Position numbers and translations under genes: made by a program | Assembly (NCBI GenBank): GCA_010909165.1 | Contig: VJWM01000068.1 | Location: 558,001-622,000 of the forward strand | Direction: 5' to 3' | Source: Anthoceros angustus | Lineage: Eukaryota > Streptophyta > Anthocerotopsida > Anthocerotales > Anthocerotaceae | Length of the DNA: 64,000 bases | The notes under the pieces: model-generated | Seen by the model: only the letters and a program-made list of their open reading frames with translations | Databases searched by the model: none | What the model was told of the DNA's origin: nothing | In this document: positions 33,779 to 44,130 of the stretch, piece by piece | How positions within the stretch are numbered: the stretch's first letter is position 1 | Layout of the letters: each line of letters starts with the position of its first letter

Positions 33779-36023
33779 TCAGACTTTGCCATCTTCAGGT
33801 GCTTTGGCACCAGGGGTTCCTTCTTTCAACATCTCGACAATCACCGTCTTGAGATCCCTGCAAGACCACTGTTTTTCAGCAAATATTCTTTCTGGGGGAG
33901 TCCCCTGGGCTTGTTGGTCCTGTCCCAGCTAGGCACAGATGTTAAACCGGAAAGGTACTGGAAGTGAAAGACTCACTTGCGGTCGACTGCTGGCCTGGGA
34001 AACGGCACTCGTAACTTGTGCCGTCCTCCCTTTCTCGAAACCTGTAATTTGGATCACATGCACATGCAGCAAGGTGCGGTTTACAAAGTGTACGAGGAGA
34101 AAGTTCCAACAGCGATGAACATGCAAGGGGAAGGAATACAGAATGCGTGTGTGTACCTCCACGGTTAGACCGAGTCTGTCAAGAGAGAGGATCTTAGCAT
34201 GATCAACCTGCAGAAACAAGTCATCGCTTAGTTATACAGCAACCTTTCTCGCAGGGTCTTCCGAGAAGAGGTTCTGACACCGTACCTTGATTCCAACTGC
34301 AGTCTCCACTATGAGCTTGGTGTCGTCGGCATGATCTTTGTTCATGTGTCCCTGAGGAACAACACGTCATGACTTGACCAAATACGCGATCGACGAGAGC
34401 TATTGATACTCTTCAAAACGAAATCCACATACCGCTACAGGGGCACTAAATGCGGCTATTCGATCCAGAGTAGCAGCTTTGTAGTCCTCCCCAGAGTAGC
34501 CTGTAATATAGCAAATCAAATCGCACAACAAAGAGGTCACCAGATTAGTCTTCTTCACTGCAGAACAAGTGCCGGATGCAGATCGAACCACACAATTTTT
34601 CACGAAACCGATTTTCAAGACTGACAGGTTCAACGCTTACTTCCTACTGCTGCTGCGCCAGTAGCAATGCCAGTGACGTAACGAACCCCCTTCGGTTCAA
34701 GCCTCAACAGCCTGAAATCACCGAAGTCTACCTGGATGGAGACGACATGTTCAGACTCACTTCGGAGCAAAAGAATCAGAAAGCACAAACTGCCTTCGGG
34801 CTGAAGCTCAAGTTCATGCTCAATGAAGTTGAGCTTCATACCAACAATACAACATCACATGGTAATGCCACCATACCCAAAAAGCCTTAGGGAGTTTCTT
34901 GAGATAGGCGGCCCGAACTCCTGCTTCCTCCTCTGCAGACACCTGTTCCAGGTAGGTGTTTAGTACTCAATCCCACCAGAACAAACAGAGAAGACCCTTG
35001 CTGCGAATTCCAGTCCTTTCCAACTCACTTTGAGGGCGTCACCAATCAGAGTTATAGTCGTGTCACTTTTGTCAAGTGGATCTCGCGGAACAAGCAGCGA
35101 GCACCTTGGATTTGCTTCCAGATCCTACATAAAATGGATCGTCAGGCTCCAAACAGACAAGGATTTTGCAAGCAGAGGATCATTGCGACAAAAGCATAAA
35201 TCTTGCGAGTCATCAATACCCTAGTGTGCTGTGAAAGTGTGCTAATCGCCAGAATGGGTCGCCCTTCATCATCAGCTGCAAAATCAATCAGCGATCCAGT
35301 TGGATAACCTTCATATTTCTGCACCAGTGCAGAGATCAAAAAACTGAGCTTGCAAGACAAAGGGCTACGTAGAACAACACATAAGAAAACCATCACATCA
35401 CGGACCCCAACCTGCGAGTTGGTGGAAAGGATCCCGCTGACGCTGGTGCCAACAACCAGGCGAGCTTCCTCCAGATGGGGAAGCCGTGCAGCAGTTCTCT
35501 GTGCCCACATGGCCGGTAAGCGCAATTCCAGCGGCAATTAAAGACCCACACACCCACAATAACCCACTCTCCCGCAAGTCACCTGATGCTCTACAAGTCG
35601 CTCCCAGAACGCGAGCTCTTCCTCCTCCGTCTCCACCGCAGCAGCCTGCGCCGCAAAACCGAGACCGTAAACACCAAGCACCCAACAAATCCTCTCTCTC
35701 TCTCTCTCCCTCGCTTACGCGCACATGCATCCACATTCACCACGACAACCCAATTGCGCAGCAAAAGTGCGCACCTCAGACGACGCCCCTGCTACAGAAG
35801 CCATGGCCCTGACCCCGGGCTCGCGAGGGCTGTGGTTCCCGAACCCCAGCCCGGCCACCTGCGAAGCATGGAAATGCAGGGCCCGGTGCTGCGGAAGCCA
35901 ATGGGAGCTGGAGGAGGAGGTGGAAGCGGTGAGCTCGGACGCAACCCTACAGTGAAAGGACCGCGCGCACACCGATGCAGCCAGGGGCGAGAGCGGCCGG
36001 GACAACACGACTCGCAGAGACAT
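33779..36023 (-). CDS. HugZ/HOZ-like split-barrel protein with C-terminal DUF2470
   Basis: Twelve minus-strand exons: 36023-35775, 35645-35583, 35498-35412, 35318-35220, 35124-35029, 34942-34877, 34731-34641, 34500-34433, 34351-34286, 34207-34157, 34041-33977 and 33857-33779. They join in frame to 359 residues with GT-AG borders. Residues 1-70 are rich in Ser, Arg and Ala without acidic residues until late, as in an organelle transit peptide. The middle (about 105-250) is a pyridoxamine-phosphate-oxidase-like FMN/haem split barrel: GILSTNSQKYEGYPTGSLID, PILAISTLSQHTR, NPRCSLLVPRDP, ITLIGDALK and FWVDFGDFRLLRLEPKGVRYV. The C-terminal domain is DUF2470: GHMNKDHADDTKLIVETAVG, then RHKLRVPFPRPAVDRKDL. 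Relatives include Arabidopsis At1g51560-type proteins, HOZ haem-binding proteins and the glutamyl-tRNA-reductase-binding protein, all linked to plastid tetrapyrrole metabolism. Which subgroup this belongs to cannot be settled by eye. It starts 766 bp from the divergent RS splicing factor gene. Confidence 0.9.
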
Positions 36024-36789
36024 GGCTGGCCACACGTCGTGGGAATGCGATTTCTTGATCCTCTTCCTTTGCAGATTGCACTCCTCGTGTTCCTTGGCCA
36101 GAATAGCACCTACCAGAAAATGGGCCAGAGTCCTAGTCCGAAGTCTTCCATTCCGTTGAGCTACCTTCAGTTCTAGAAAACTCCATCACCAGCTTCAACG
36201 AAAATCAACGCTTACCTAATGCACTGCATCAACGTGTCCTCAACTGGAAGCTGATTAGCAGGTCAATCAATCAAGACTACGGTAATATTCCAGGATTTGA
36301 ATTAGGTTGGTGGCTACAATGTTAGGTTTGGTAATGTCATGCGTTCAGGTGTAAGCGTTCCATAGGTGGAAATGCATCGGTCGGTATATGTGTCATAAAA
36401 GCGAGGTGATTATAAGTGGGACATATCTTGCAGCAGGGTTTTCGAAGCAGTTTTGCGGGAGCATCTTGGCGGCTTTCCTCGCACCGTGGTGCATGCATGT
36501 ATATAAGCTGATTGCGCTCAAGCGTGGGAGGAGCTGGTGCTGGGAGAGCTGGAATCGGGAAGCGTGCGGGTTTGAGACGTTTGGAGCAGGAGACGGGATT
36601 TCTGTAGGCTGTGACCCTAGTGTGGGCTCTGCGGAGGGAGATTGCGGAGCTGAGGGTGTGGAAGGCTAGATTTGCAGGAAGGGGGATCAGGGTTGGGGTT
36701 TCTGGACTTCGAGGACAGCCCGATTGGACGGGTGCGAGGGCCTAGGCGCTGCTAAGCAGGGTTTAAAAAAGTCCGTCAAGCTGGCGAAG
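36024..36789. promoter_or_regulatory. Shared divergent promoter interval (HOZ-like / RS factor)
   Basis: A 766-bp interval separates the two start codons, which face away from each other. It should contain both 5' UTRs and promoters. I see no unambiguous TATA box. 36590-36789 is G-rich and probably the RS gene 5' UTR. Bidirectional control is inferred only from the geometry. Confidence 0.45.
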
Positions 36790-38310
36790 ATGAGGCCCGT
36801 GTTTTGTGGGAACTTTGAGTATGATGCTCGACATTCGGAGATCGAGCACATGTTTTGCAAGTTTGGAAAAGTTGATCGGGTGGACATGAAGACAGGTCTG
36901 ATTCCTCCCCGTTGAAAGCGGCTGTTGCGTTTGTGGCTAGGTCGTGGTCGTGCCAGGTTTAGGATCCCGCGGCAGGTTGTGGTGCAGACGGCCCCGGGGA
37001 GTAGTTGAGATGCTTGAGTGGTTTTTAGCTGATTACATGGTTGTTTCTGTGGGTGTGTACCCGGCATACTCAAGAATCGGTGTGGTGCAGGCGTATGCTT
37101 TGAGCATAAGTGCTCTTGCTGGTTGCTGGACTCCTGTGTGTGCCCATCCCACATGATGCCAACATTTTCTTCGTTAAGAGAGTCACTTGTCATACAATGC
37201 ATCCACAGACCTTTCATCCTGTCGTGTATCATGCAACGTGCTTCCTGACATCATACCTTTTTTGCAGCAATCAACATGCCAGGTGTAGTGTTAACTACTC
37301 CCTTGTCTGCTGGTGTTGTCACGCCTCTTGTGAAGATGCCTGCTAACGGAGTGATTTGTTATTTGCTCTTGAGCTTCGATTTGATTCAATGGGTATTAGC
37401 TGTTGTTTGGAAAAGCAGGTTTCGCGTTTGTCTACATGGATGATGAGCGGGACGCGGAAGACGCTATCCAAGCTTTGGACAATACCGAGTTCGGTCGACA
37501 ACGGCGTCGGCTGCGTGTGGAGTGGGCTAAGGTCTGCCACCTTCTTCTAATAGGTCAACAGTCATCGTTCCTGATGCCGCTTTAGGTGATTTAAAGGAGA
37601 GTGAATGCGCTGCAGCAAGGTGACGGTGCAATCAGACGTCGAGAGGATGCTAGACGGAGCATCACCAAGCAGAGGCCTACGAAGACATTGTTTGTTGTCA
37701 ACTTTGATCCTATCAACACTCGAGTACGGGACTTGGAGAGACACTTTGAGCCGTATGGGAAACTAGTGCGTGTGCAGATTCGAAAGAACTTTGCATTTGT
37801 ACAGTATGAAACCCAAGATGAGGCAACCAAGGCTCTGGACTGTACCAATCTCAGGTAGAGTTGCATCCGCATCTTCTCCTCTTGTCAACTTAGGGATGGC
37901 AGGGTCCTTAATTGTTTGCCCCTCTTCGTGTGTTTCAGCAAGGTGATGGACCGAGTAATCACTGTGGAATATGCTGCCCGAGAAGACGGTGATCCCCCTT
38001 TGGGTGGCTACGGTGGCGACAGACGTTCTCCAAGATCCCCTAGTCCTCGCAACGGTGGCCGAGCCCGTGGCAGCCCTGATTATGGGCGTGCTAAGAGTCC
38101 TTCCTATGCTCGACACCGAAGGTTCGCTTGTGCTGTCCATGCACTTGCACTCCTTTTTTCATGCTGGTCTCCTCGCCTTGAGTGCTCACCATTGGTCTTT
38201 TTTGTTTAGTGCTCACCTTTGGGTTGTTCCACTTGTGCAGTCGGTCACCAGCAAGACGATACCGTAGCAGATCACCAGACTACAGACCATACCCTGCAGG
38301 GCACAGATGA
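36790..38310 (+). CDS. RS-subfamily SR splicing factor (RS31/RS40-like)
   Basis: Exons 36790-36895, 37419-37531, 37616-37854, 37939-38121 and 38241-38310 join to 236 residues. It is a plant-specific SR protein with two RNA-recognition motifs that acts in constitutive and alternative pre-mRNA splicing in the nucleus. RRM1 begins [20 protein letters not shown] and includes [17 protein letters not shown] and RLRVEWAK, as in Arabidopsis RS31/RS40. RRM2 covers about residues 96-165 with [28 protein letters not shown] and [11 protein letters not shown]. The tail has [23 protein letters not shown] and [16 protein letters not shown], a short RS domain compared with the 260-350-residue paralogs. Intron 1 (523 nt) is much longer than introns 2-4 (84, 84 and 119 nt). 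In angiosperm RS genes a long early intron carries regulated alternative exons, which could hold here too. Confidence 0.93.
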
Positions 38311-38812
38311 TGCAGCCCTGAGCCACCAAGTTTTGAGTTACTCAAACCTCTGCTCCTGTGGTGGGTGCAGCCTTTTTCCATGTGGTGTTGTGGGCGTGTA
38401 CAACCAGCTCTCTAGGGTATTCGCCGGAGTGTTGATGCCAAGCGCGTGGTGAGGTGTCTCAATATATTTTTTGCGGGATTGACGGGGATAGAAGGGTGGA
38501 AGAGGAGTTGCACTTCAGTTTCTGGGCTTCACAATCTAGCAAGATGACCAGGGATTAGAAACTCCAAGCTGGAAAGGGTTCACAAAATTCATCAAACTGT
38601 CCTATGCTGGATTAGATCAACGATTCTCCTCTTACATATTTTTCTGTGTATATTTGAAACCTACCGACGAGGAGTCACAAATAACTTCACGCCTTGACAT
38701 ATCGTCCCCTGCCATGTCAACTCTCTGGGATAACCCCTTTCGTGTGGCTGTGAGGATCCTTCAAATTCTGTTGGCCAACGCGAGAGGGAGAGACGGCCGC
38801 CTGGAATCGGCG
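38311..38812. other. Intergenic between RS factor and hydrolase
   Basis: Contains the RS gene 3' UTR and the hydrolase promoter. The frame upstream of the chosen hydrolase start stays open with an alternative ATG at 38714, so part of this may be coding or 5' UTR. No other feature seen. Confidence 0.5.
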
Positions 38813-40929
38813 ATGGCGGCTCAGCTCCCCTCTTGGCTCGCGGCTGCGTCCCTCGGCCGCAGCTCCACCTTGACGACGCACAGCTCCGGCAGCATCCGGT
38901 GTGGCGGATGGTGTCGGGCAGGGAAGAGGAAGCCCTGCGTCGTCGCTGCGGCGGATAATGACGCGCAGGAGAGCAAAGGCCTCTTCAGCTTTGTCACGGA
39001 CAATGAGTCCAGCAGGACGGCCATTCAGCTTCCTAACACACCTGCCCAGGATGGCAACTTGGGACAAATGATCACCGTGAGCACGCATTTTTTGAATTGA
39101 GCTATGATCCGGATTATCGGCTTTGGGGCAGGCTGTTTGCTTCCTGCTGCTCTTTTTCATTCTTCTGCTTGGATGTAGGCAATAGAGAACAAGGGGAGGG
39201 ATTTTGGGTCCTATGTTCGTGCTGGCGAGTTCAAGTGGTTTGTGCGAGAAACTGGTACTTTCCGTGGAAAATGTCAGAATGCGCAGTGCGGATGGTGAAC
39301 TTTGGCGCCTCGTTTTGCTGACCTGGTCCAGGTGTTTGGTTCTTGAAGGATCGGGAGCGGCGAATAAGGGGACTGTGGTGCTTTTGCATGGCTCTCCAAC
39401 GCAATCCTACAGTTTCCGAGTGGTGATGAGTCAGGTCTGCTGTCCGCAGATGTACCTGATCCTAGCCCTCTGTGCCTTTTTCTCTTCGTCTTATCTGCTA
39501 ATAATTGCTGTGAATCAGCTCGCTGAAAAGGGGTACCATTGCTATGCCCCTGACTGGATTGGCTTCGGGTTCAGCGAGAGACCACAACCAGGCTACGATT
39601 TTGCTTACACTGGTTTGTCACGATGCCAATCTTGCCGTTCCAGTTATGACTGCTCAGTAGACTGCAGTTGTGATGTTGTGGCAATGTCCATTGATAAAAG
39701 ACTCTGGTTCGTATTCTGATTTTGCTAGGTATTCTCATGATCAAGTGCTGCAGAGGAAGCTTACCATGAGGAATTGGATAAACTGCTGGCGAGGTTGAAT
39801 GTGACGTCGCCCTTCTTTCTCGTCGTTCAGGTACCGTTGTAGGCATTCCGACTGACGGCTTGCTACCATCCTTCTTCAGGTTCAACCCTGGGTGTCTGAA
39901 TGTTTCTCTTCAGAATTGCAGGGATTCATCGTGGGCTCATACGGACTTACATGGGCCTTGAAACACCCTTCCAGGGTTTCCAAGATTGGGATCCTCAATT
40001 CTCCTCTCACCCCGTCGGCTCCACTGCCAAGTATCTTTCAACAGCTGAGGTAGACGATCTGACCAAGTGGTGAATTGTCCGTTTTGACAGACGATCTTTT
40101 CAGAATTTGACTCCTTACGAAGTGCTTTTTTGCAACTTCCGTTCTAGAATCCCATTTGTGGGGGAGTTCACATGCCAAAATGCTGTCCTACCGGAGCGGT
40201 TTGTCGAAGGTGGCAGCCCGTATGTTCTCACCTCCAATTATTTGTTTCATCTGCGATCTGTGTCTCTCCATCTTTTTTCTCATCCAGTTTTGCATGGTAC
40301 AGGTACGTTTTGGAGCTGGATGACGCAGATGTTTACAGGTTGCCATACTTGGACAGTAGTGATCCAGGATTTGGTGAGACCTCGCTCTAAAATGCTTTCA
40401 GTTGTCGTCGTGCGCAAGTTTAACCAGGATGTCATTTGACTTTGTTGGTATGTTTCAGCACTACTGGAATCCTCGCGAAAAGCTCCTCTGAAGGACTTGA
40501 CTAAACGAATCAGTGAAGGATTCGCTAAAAAGTGCGTTCAAACCAACGGCAAACCTCCTTTCTAGTGTTTTTTTTTGTTTCTCTGACTGTCAAGGTTCTC
40601 TACTCTTGTGTGACGCAGCTGGAGTGTGCCCGTGATTGTACCATGGGGCGTAGCCGACAAGTATTTGCCTGTCTCGGAAGCTGAAAACTTCGCATCCAGG
40701 AACTCCGAGTGCATCAAGGTGAAGTTCTTGGAGGCTGCTGGCCATCTGCCTCAAGAAGACTGGTAAGCCGATTGACAGACCAGGCCACCTGCAAACTTTA
40801 GAGTCTCATCGGCCAACGCTCACTATCGTTTTGTTTTTTCCTTTTTTTCCCTTTCTACGTTACTCACGTGTTGTTACACACATTTGTAGGCCCGAGAAGG
40901 TGGTGGAGGCGCTCTCCGGTTTCTTTTAA
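38813..40929 (+). CDS. Plastid-type alpha/beta hydrolase (At4g12830/At1g52510-like)
   Basis: Eleven exons: 38813-39076, 39179-39254, 39349-39434, 39519-39612, 39754-39830, 39922-40049, 40148-40219, 40303-40373, 40459-40531, 40619-40762 and 40890-40929. They splice in frame to 374 residues. The start at 38813 gives MAAQLPSWLAAASLG, a good chloroplast transit peptide; an upstream ATG at 38714 would add 33 residues. Fold landmarks are FKWFVRETG, the oxyanion-region TVVLLHGSPTQSYSF near residue 120, APDWIGFGFSERPQPGYDF at about 152-170, FFLVVQGFIVGSYGLTWALK at about 195-213, GEFTCQNAVLPERFVEGGSPY, VPWGVADKYLP and the C-terminal GHLPQEDW with the expected catalytic His356. At the nucleophile elbow the usual Ser or Asp position seems to be the Gly of VVQGF. 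Substrate and activity are therefore unknown. I recall the Arabidopsis relatives sharing this feature, so it is probably not damage. Confidence 0.9.
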
Positions 40930-41455
40930 AAGGACTGGTCTCACAGCAAACAAAGTTAAGCGTTATGTGATGGTTGCGACATCAGCTCGGAGCAGCTCGA
41001 GATCTGAATTAACCTTTTGAATTTTAGTACCGAGCCATGCCCTCACCTGAGCCCTCTACCTCCACCTGATGCTGAGTCCGGTTTTTGTATTGCCCTGCGG
41101 GCCCTTTAAATTAAGTGAATGTAAAATATGATCAGAAAAGATTGGAAATCTGTGGAGGCAAACTTGCGAGAAACCATGGCAGACTTGTAAGATCAATAGC
41201 GACCTTGAAGACATGGCTGGAACATCAACTGCAAACTTGGATGCAAAGATTGGATAAAATGGACAGGTTGAAGCTGAAGGTATGGGCGAGAGAACGAAGG
41301 TGAAAATGGAGGCAAACTGGCGAGTTCAGGTTCAAGTTTGTTAAAAATGTCTTGAGAAAATGGAGGTAAACTCGCAAGTTCAAGTTTATTAAAAATGTCT
41401 TGTGCTGAAGAACTATCTCGAGGGAGTTCGCCTAGGGACAACCACGAAGTACATA
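40930..41455. other. 3' flank of the hydrolase; two short direct repeats
   Basis: No gene. Near 41318-41402 a phrase of about 47 bp (gcaagttcaagtttattaaaaatgtcttg type) is repeated in tandem with changes. Transition into the 21-bp array. Confidence 0.5.
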
Positions 41456-41459
41456 TGCC

Positions 41460-42000
41460 AATGTATCCATTAAGGATATTGACAGACATCCAAAACTTGG
41501 ATGCAAGATTGAGTTCCTAAATGAACATCCAATAGTTTCAGATGCAAGATTGCGTTCCAAAATGAATATCCAAAAAATAGTCATCCAACAAATGAGGACA
41601 AACATCCAACTAATAAGAACAAACATCTAACTAACGAGGGCAGACATCCAAGCTCTTTGACATCCAAGCCCTCAAAGAGCCGATGCAAAAGTACCTAACT
41701 AACGAGGGCAGACATCCAAGCTCTTTGACATCCAAGCCCTTAAAGAGCCGAGGCAAAAGTACCTTTCTGTCGAGGATAAAGTATGGTGGAACAGGTACTA
41801 ACGAGAGCAGACATCCAAATAATGAGGGCAGGCATTCAACTAACAGGGGCAGACATCCAACTAGTGAGGGCAGGCATTCAACTAACGGGGGCAGACATCC
41901 AACTAGTGAGGGCAAACATCCAACTAGTGAGGGTAGACATCCAACTAGTGAGGGCAGACATCCAACTAATGAGGGCATACATCCAACTAACGAGTGTGTT
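41460..42000 (+). repeat. 21-bp tandem array with an embedded 68-bp duplication
   Basis: Units of the type gggcagacatccaactagtga follow each other with 21-nt spacing from about 41800 to 42000 and more loosely from 41460. At 41636-41765 a larger segment (agctctttgacatccaagcc plus flank) is duplicated. Translated on the plus strand the array gives heptapeptides such as GRHPTSE. Two similar units recur at 58135-58170 and 59318-59352. Confidence 0.85.
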
Positions 42001-42014
42001 ATTCCCCATCATAC

Positions 42015-42965
42015 TGACATCGTACAGGGAGCGGGCGAGGGAGCGGCGGGAGGGAGGGAGCGAGCGAGGGAGGGAGCGAGCGGTGAGGAGGGAGGCGGTG
42101 AGGAGGGAGGAGCGGTGAGGGCGCGGTGAGGAGGAGCGGGCGGAGGGAGCGGCGGGCGGTGAGGAGGGAGCGAGCGAGCGAGGGAGGGAGCGAGCGGGGA
42201 GGGAGCGAGCGAGCGAGGGAGGAGCGGGCGAGGGAGGAGGGAGCGGTGAGGAGGGAGGAGCGAGCGAGGGAGGGAGGAGGCGGAGGGAGGGAGGCGGGCG
42301 GTGAGGAGGGAGCGGGCGGTGAGGGAGGAGCGAGCGGCGCGGGAGGGGCGGGCGGAGGGAGCGGCGCGGCGCGGGCGGCGGCGCGGCGCGCGGCGCGGCG
42401 CGCCGGGCGCGGCGGCGCGGGCGGGCGGACGCGGCGCGGCGGCGCGGCGGCGGCGCGGACGGTGGCGCGGAGCGGGCGAGGCGGTGAGGCGGCGCGGACG
42501 GGCGGCGGGAGGGGCGCGCGCGGGCGCGGCGGTGAGGCGGGCGGGAAGTGCGCGCGCGGGCGCGGGCGGCGCGGCGCGGGAGGGGCGCGGCGCGCGCGGC
42601 GCGGCGGGCCCGGGCGGAGGCGGCGCGGAGGCGGTGCGCGGAGGCGGCGGCGCGGGCGGGCGGTGAGGGCGCGGCGCGGAGGCGGGGCAGCGCGGAGCGG
42701 CGGTGCGGGCGGGCGGTGCGGCGGGCGGCGCGGCGGTGCGGCGCGGCGCGGCGGTGCGGCGCGCGGCGCGGGCGGCGCGAGGACGAGGTGAGGGCAGAGG
42801 CGAGGGCCCGGCAGTCTGCCGCGGACCGGCCGCCCGGACGGCAAGGCCCGGGCGGTGGTAGGTGTGCCTCGGAGGTAGGGTGGGCGGGTTGGCGGTGAGG
42901 AGGCGGCGCGGACGGTGGCGCGGTGCGGGCGGCGGCCGGGCGGGCGAGGGCCCGGGTTCACGCCG
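42015..42965 (+). repeat. Extreme GC-rich low-complexity block
   Basis: About 950 bases of G-dominated simple sequence: first gagcgagcgagggaggga-type purine/GC runs to about 42350, then gcggcgcggc-type runs to about 42960. All three plus frames and some minus frames are open simply because A and T are scarce, so the long ORFs here are not evidence of genes. The left part has many short G-runs with possible quadruplex potential. Confidence 0.9.
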
Positions 42966-43019
42966 CTAGTGTGCCACCGAGTTGCGGCGGTGCGGCGCGG
43001 TGCGGCGGTGGGAATTTAT

Positions 43020-44130
43020 TTTTCCCAATTTTGTTCGGCCTTTCTAGTGGTGGATTTCCTACCCCGCCTTTTGGGTTGCGAGTTGCGGGCGCTAGTTTGG
43101 TGGGTCGGCGGTGGTTACGTGGGTTGCCCTCTAGGCGAGCTCTTTGGCCGGCCTTTTGGGGTTCGCCATCACGGAGCTCACACTGTATGTCCGTAAAGGC
43201 CGGGTCATTTGTCCCGGTCCCGGTACCTCCTCGGCCCCTGCCGCCCGATCGGGCGCTTATGGTTCTTTTAGTACCTTCCCAATGGGGCGGTCTACACCTC
43301 TGGATCGATAAGGACACGGAGTGTCCCGTCTGCTCAACTCTCTGCGGTGTCGAGGGGTGAAAACCCACATTGGGCACATGCATAAAGATTTCACCGACTA
43401 CTTGGGCTGCCCAAGTGCACATTGCGACCTCCTCCGCCTCAGCAGTGCTCCGGCCCAAAGATCGCCCATCGTGGGGTACCTCTTCCGGAATGGTTGCGGG
43501 GTCAGCTGGATCACATACTTGGGATGTTTGAAACCCGCTTTCCATGCCCGCGCATCTTCCGCAGCTCCCCGCCACCTTCATGATGATGCCCGTTTGGCGT
43601 TCCGTCTTCCCTTGGATCGCCTTGCGCTCGATCCCAAGGACGAGTTAGCTTGGTGCCTTCTCCTGCTTCTCCCCCGGTGGTGCCTTCGGTGTTCTAGGGG
43701 TGGGGCCTGGGCACCGGAAGTTGCTAGCCGCGCCGGGCCGGTGGATCGGGCATCCCTCCGTGAGGAGGCTTTGCGTCTTTGCCAAGGCTCGGGCGGAATC
43801 CGCATGCAGCTTGAACAGTCCCGTAATGCAACCAACTCGCTGCTGTAAGCCGCTTGGCTGCAGTGAGTATGTCATACGCTGTGGCTCTTCGACCCTCCCT
43901 AGCCCCCGCTTGAGGAGACCATTGTTGCCCTCCGTGCCTCCATCCAGCCTCCCAAGGATGCCATCCCCGGACATATCTCGACCACGTCCGGAGGATCCCT
44001 TCTCTCTGACCGGCTTTTGCTCGCTCTCTACGACCCCACGCCTTTCATCCGCCGGTTGTCGTGAATGGTGTTTGAACACCTCGGGGACCTTTTTCTCCTC
44101 AAGATCCATCTAGCGGCTTCCCGTAGCTCT
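43020..44130 (+). mobile_element. LINE 5' part: zinc-finger-like start of a retrotransposon ORF (broken)
   Basis: An open frame beginning near 43186 (MSVKAGSFVPVPVPPRPLP) leads to DTECPVCSTL. After a one-base frame change it continues as RCRGVKTHIGHMHKDF, giving a C2H2-type C-x2-C ... H-x3-H finger that is split by the shift. Downstream phrases DELAWCLL, EEALRLCQGSGGIR and KDAIPGHI recur in later fragments. N-terminal zinc fingers followed by reverse transcriptase are typical of LINEs with site-specific or restriction-like endonucleases. It is broken by several shifts. Confidence 0.6.

Noticed and set aside
41683-42129. Heptapeptide-repeat protein (GRHPTSE type) from the 21-bp array
   Set aside because: Open in more than one frame, no start context or flanking exons; better explained as satellite-like DNA.
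42015-42965. Arginine/glycine- or proline-rich proteins encoded by the GC-rich block
   Set aside because: All frames are open because of base composition alone; no conserved domain or splice structure.
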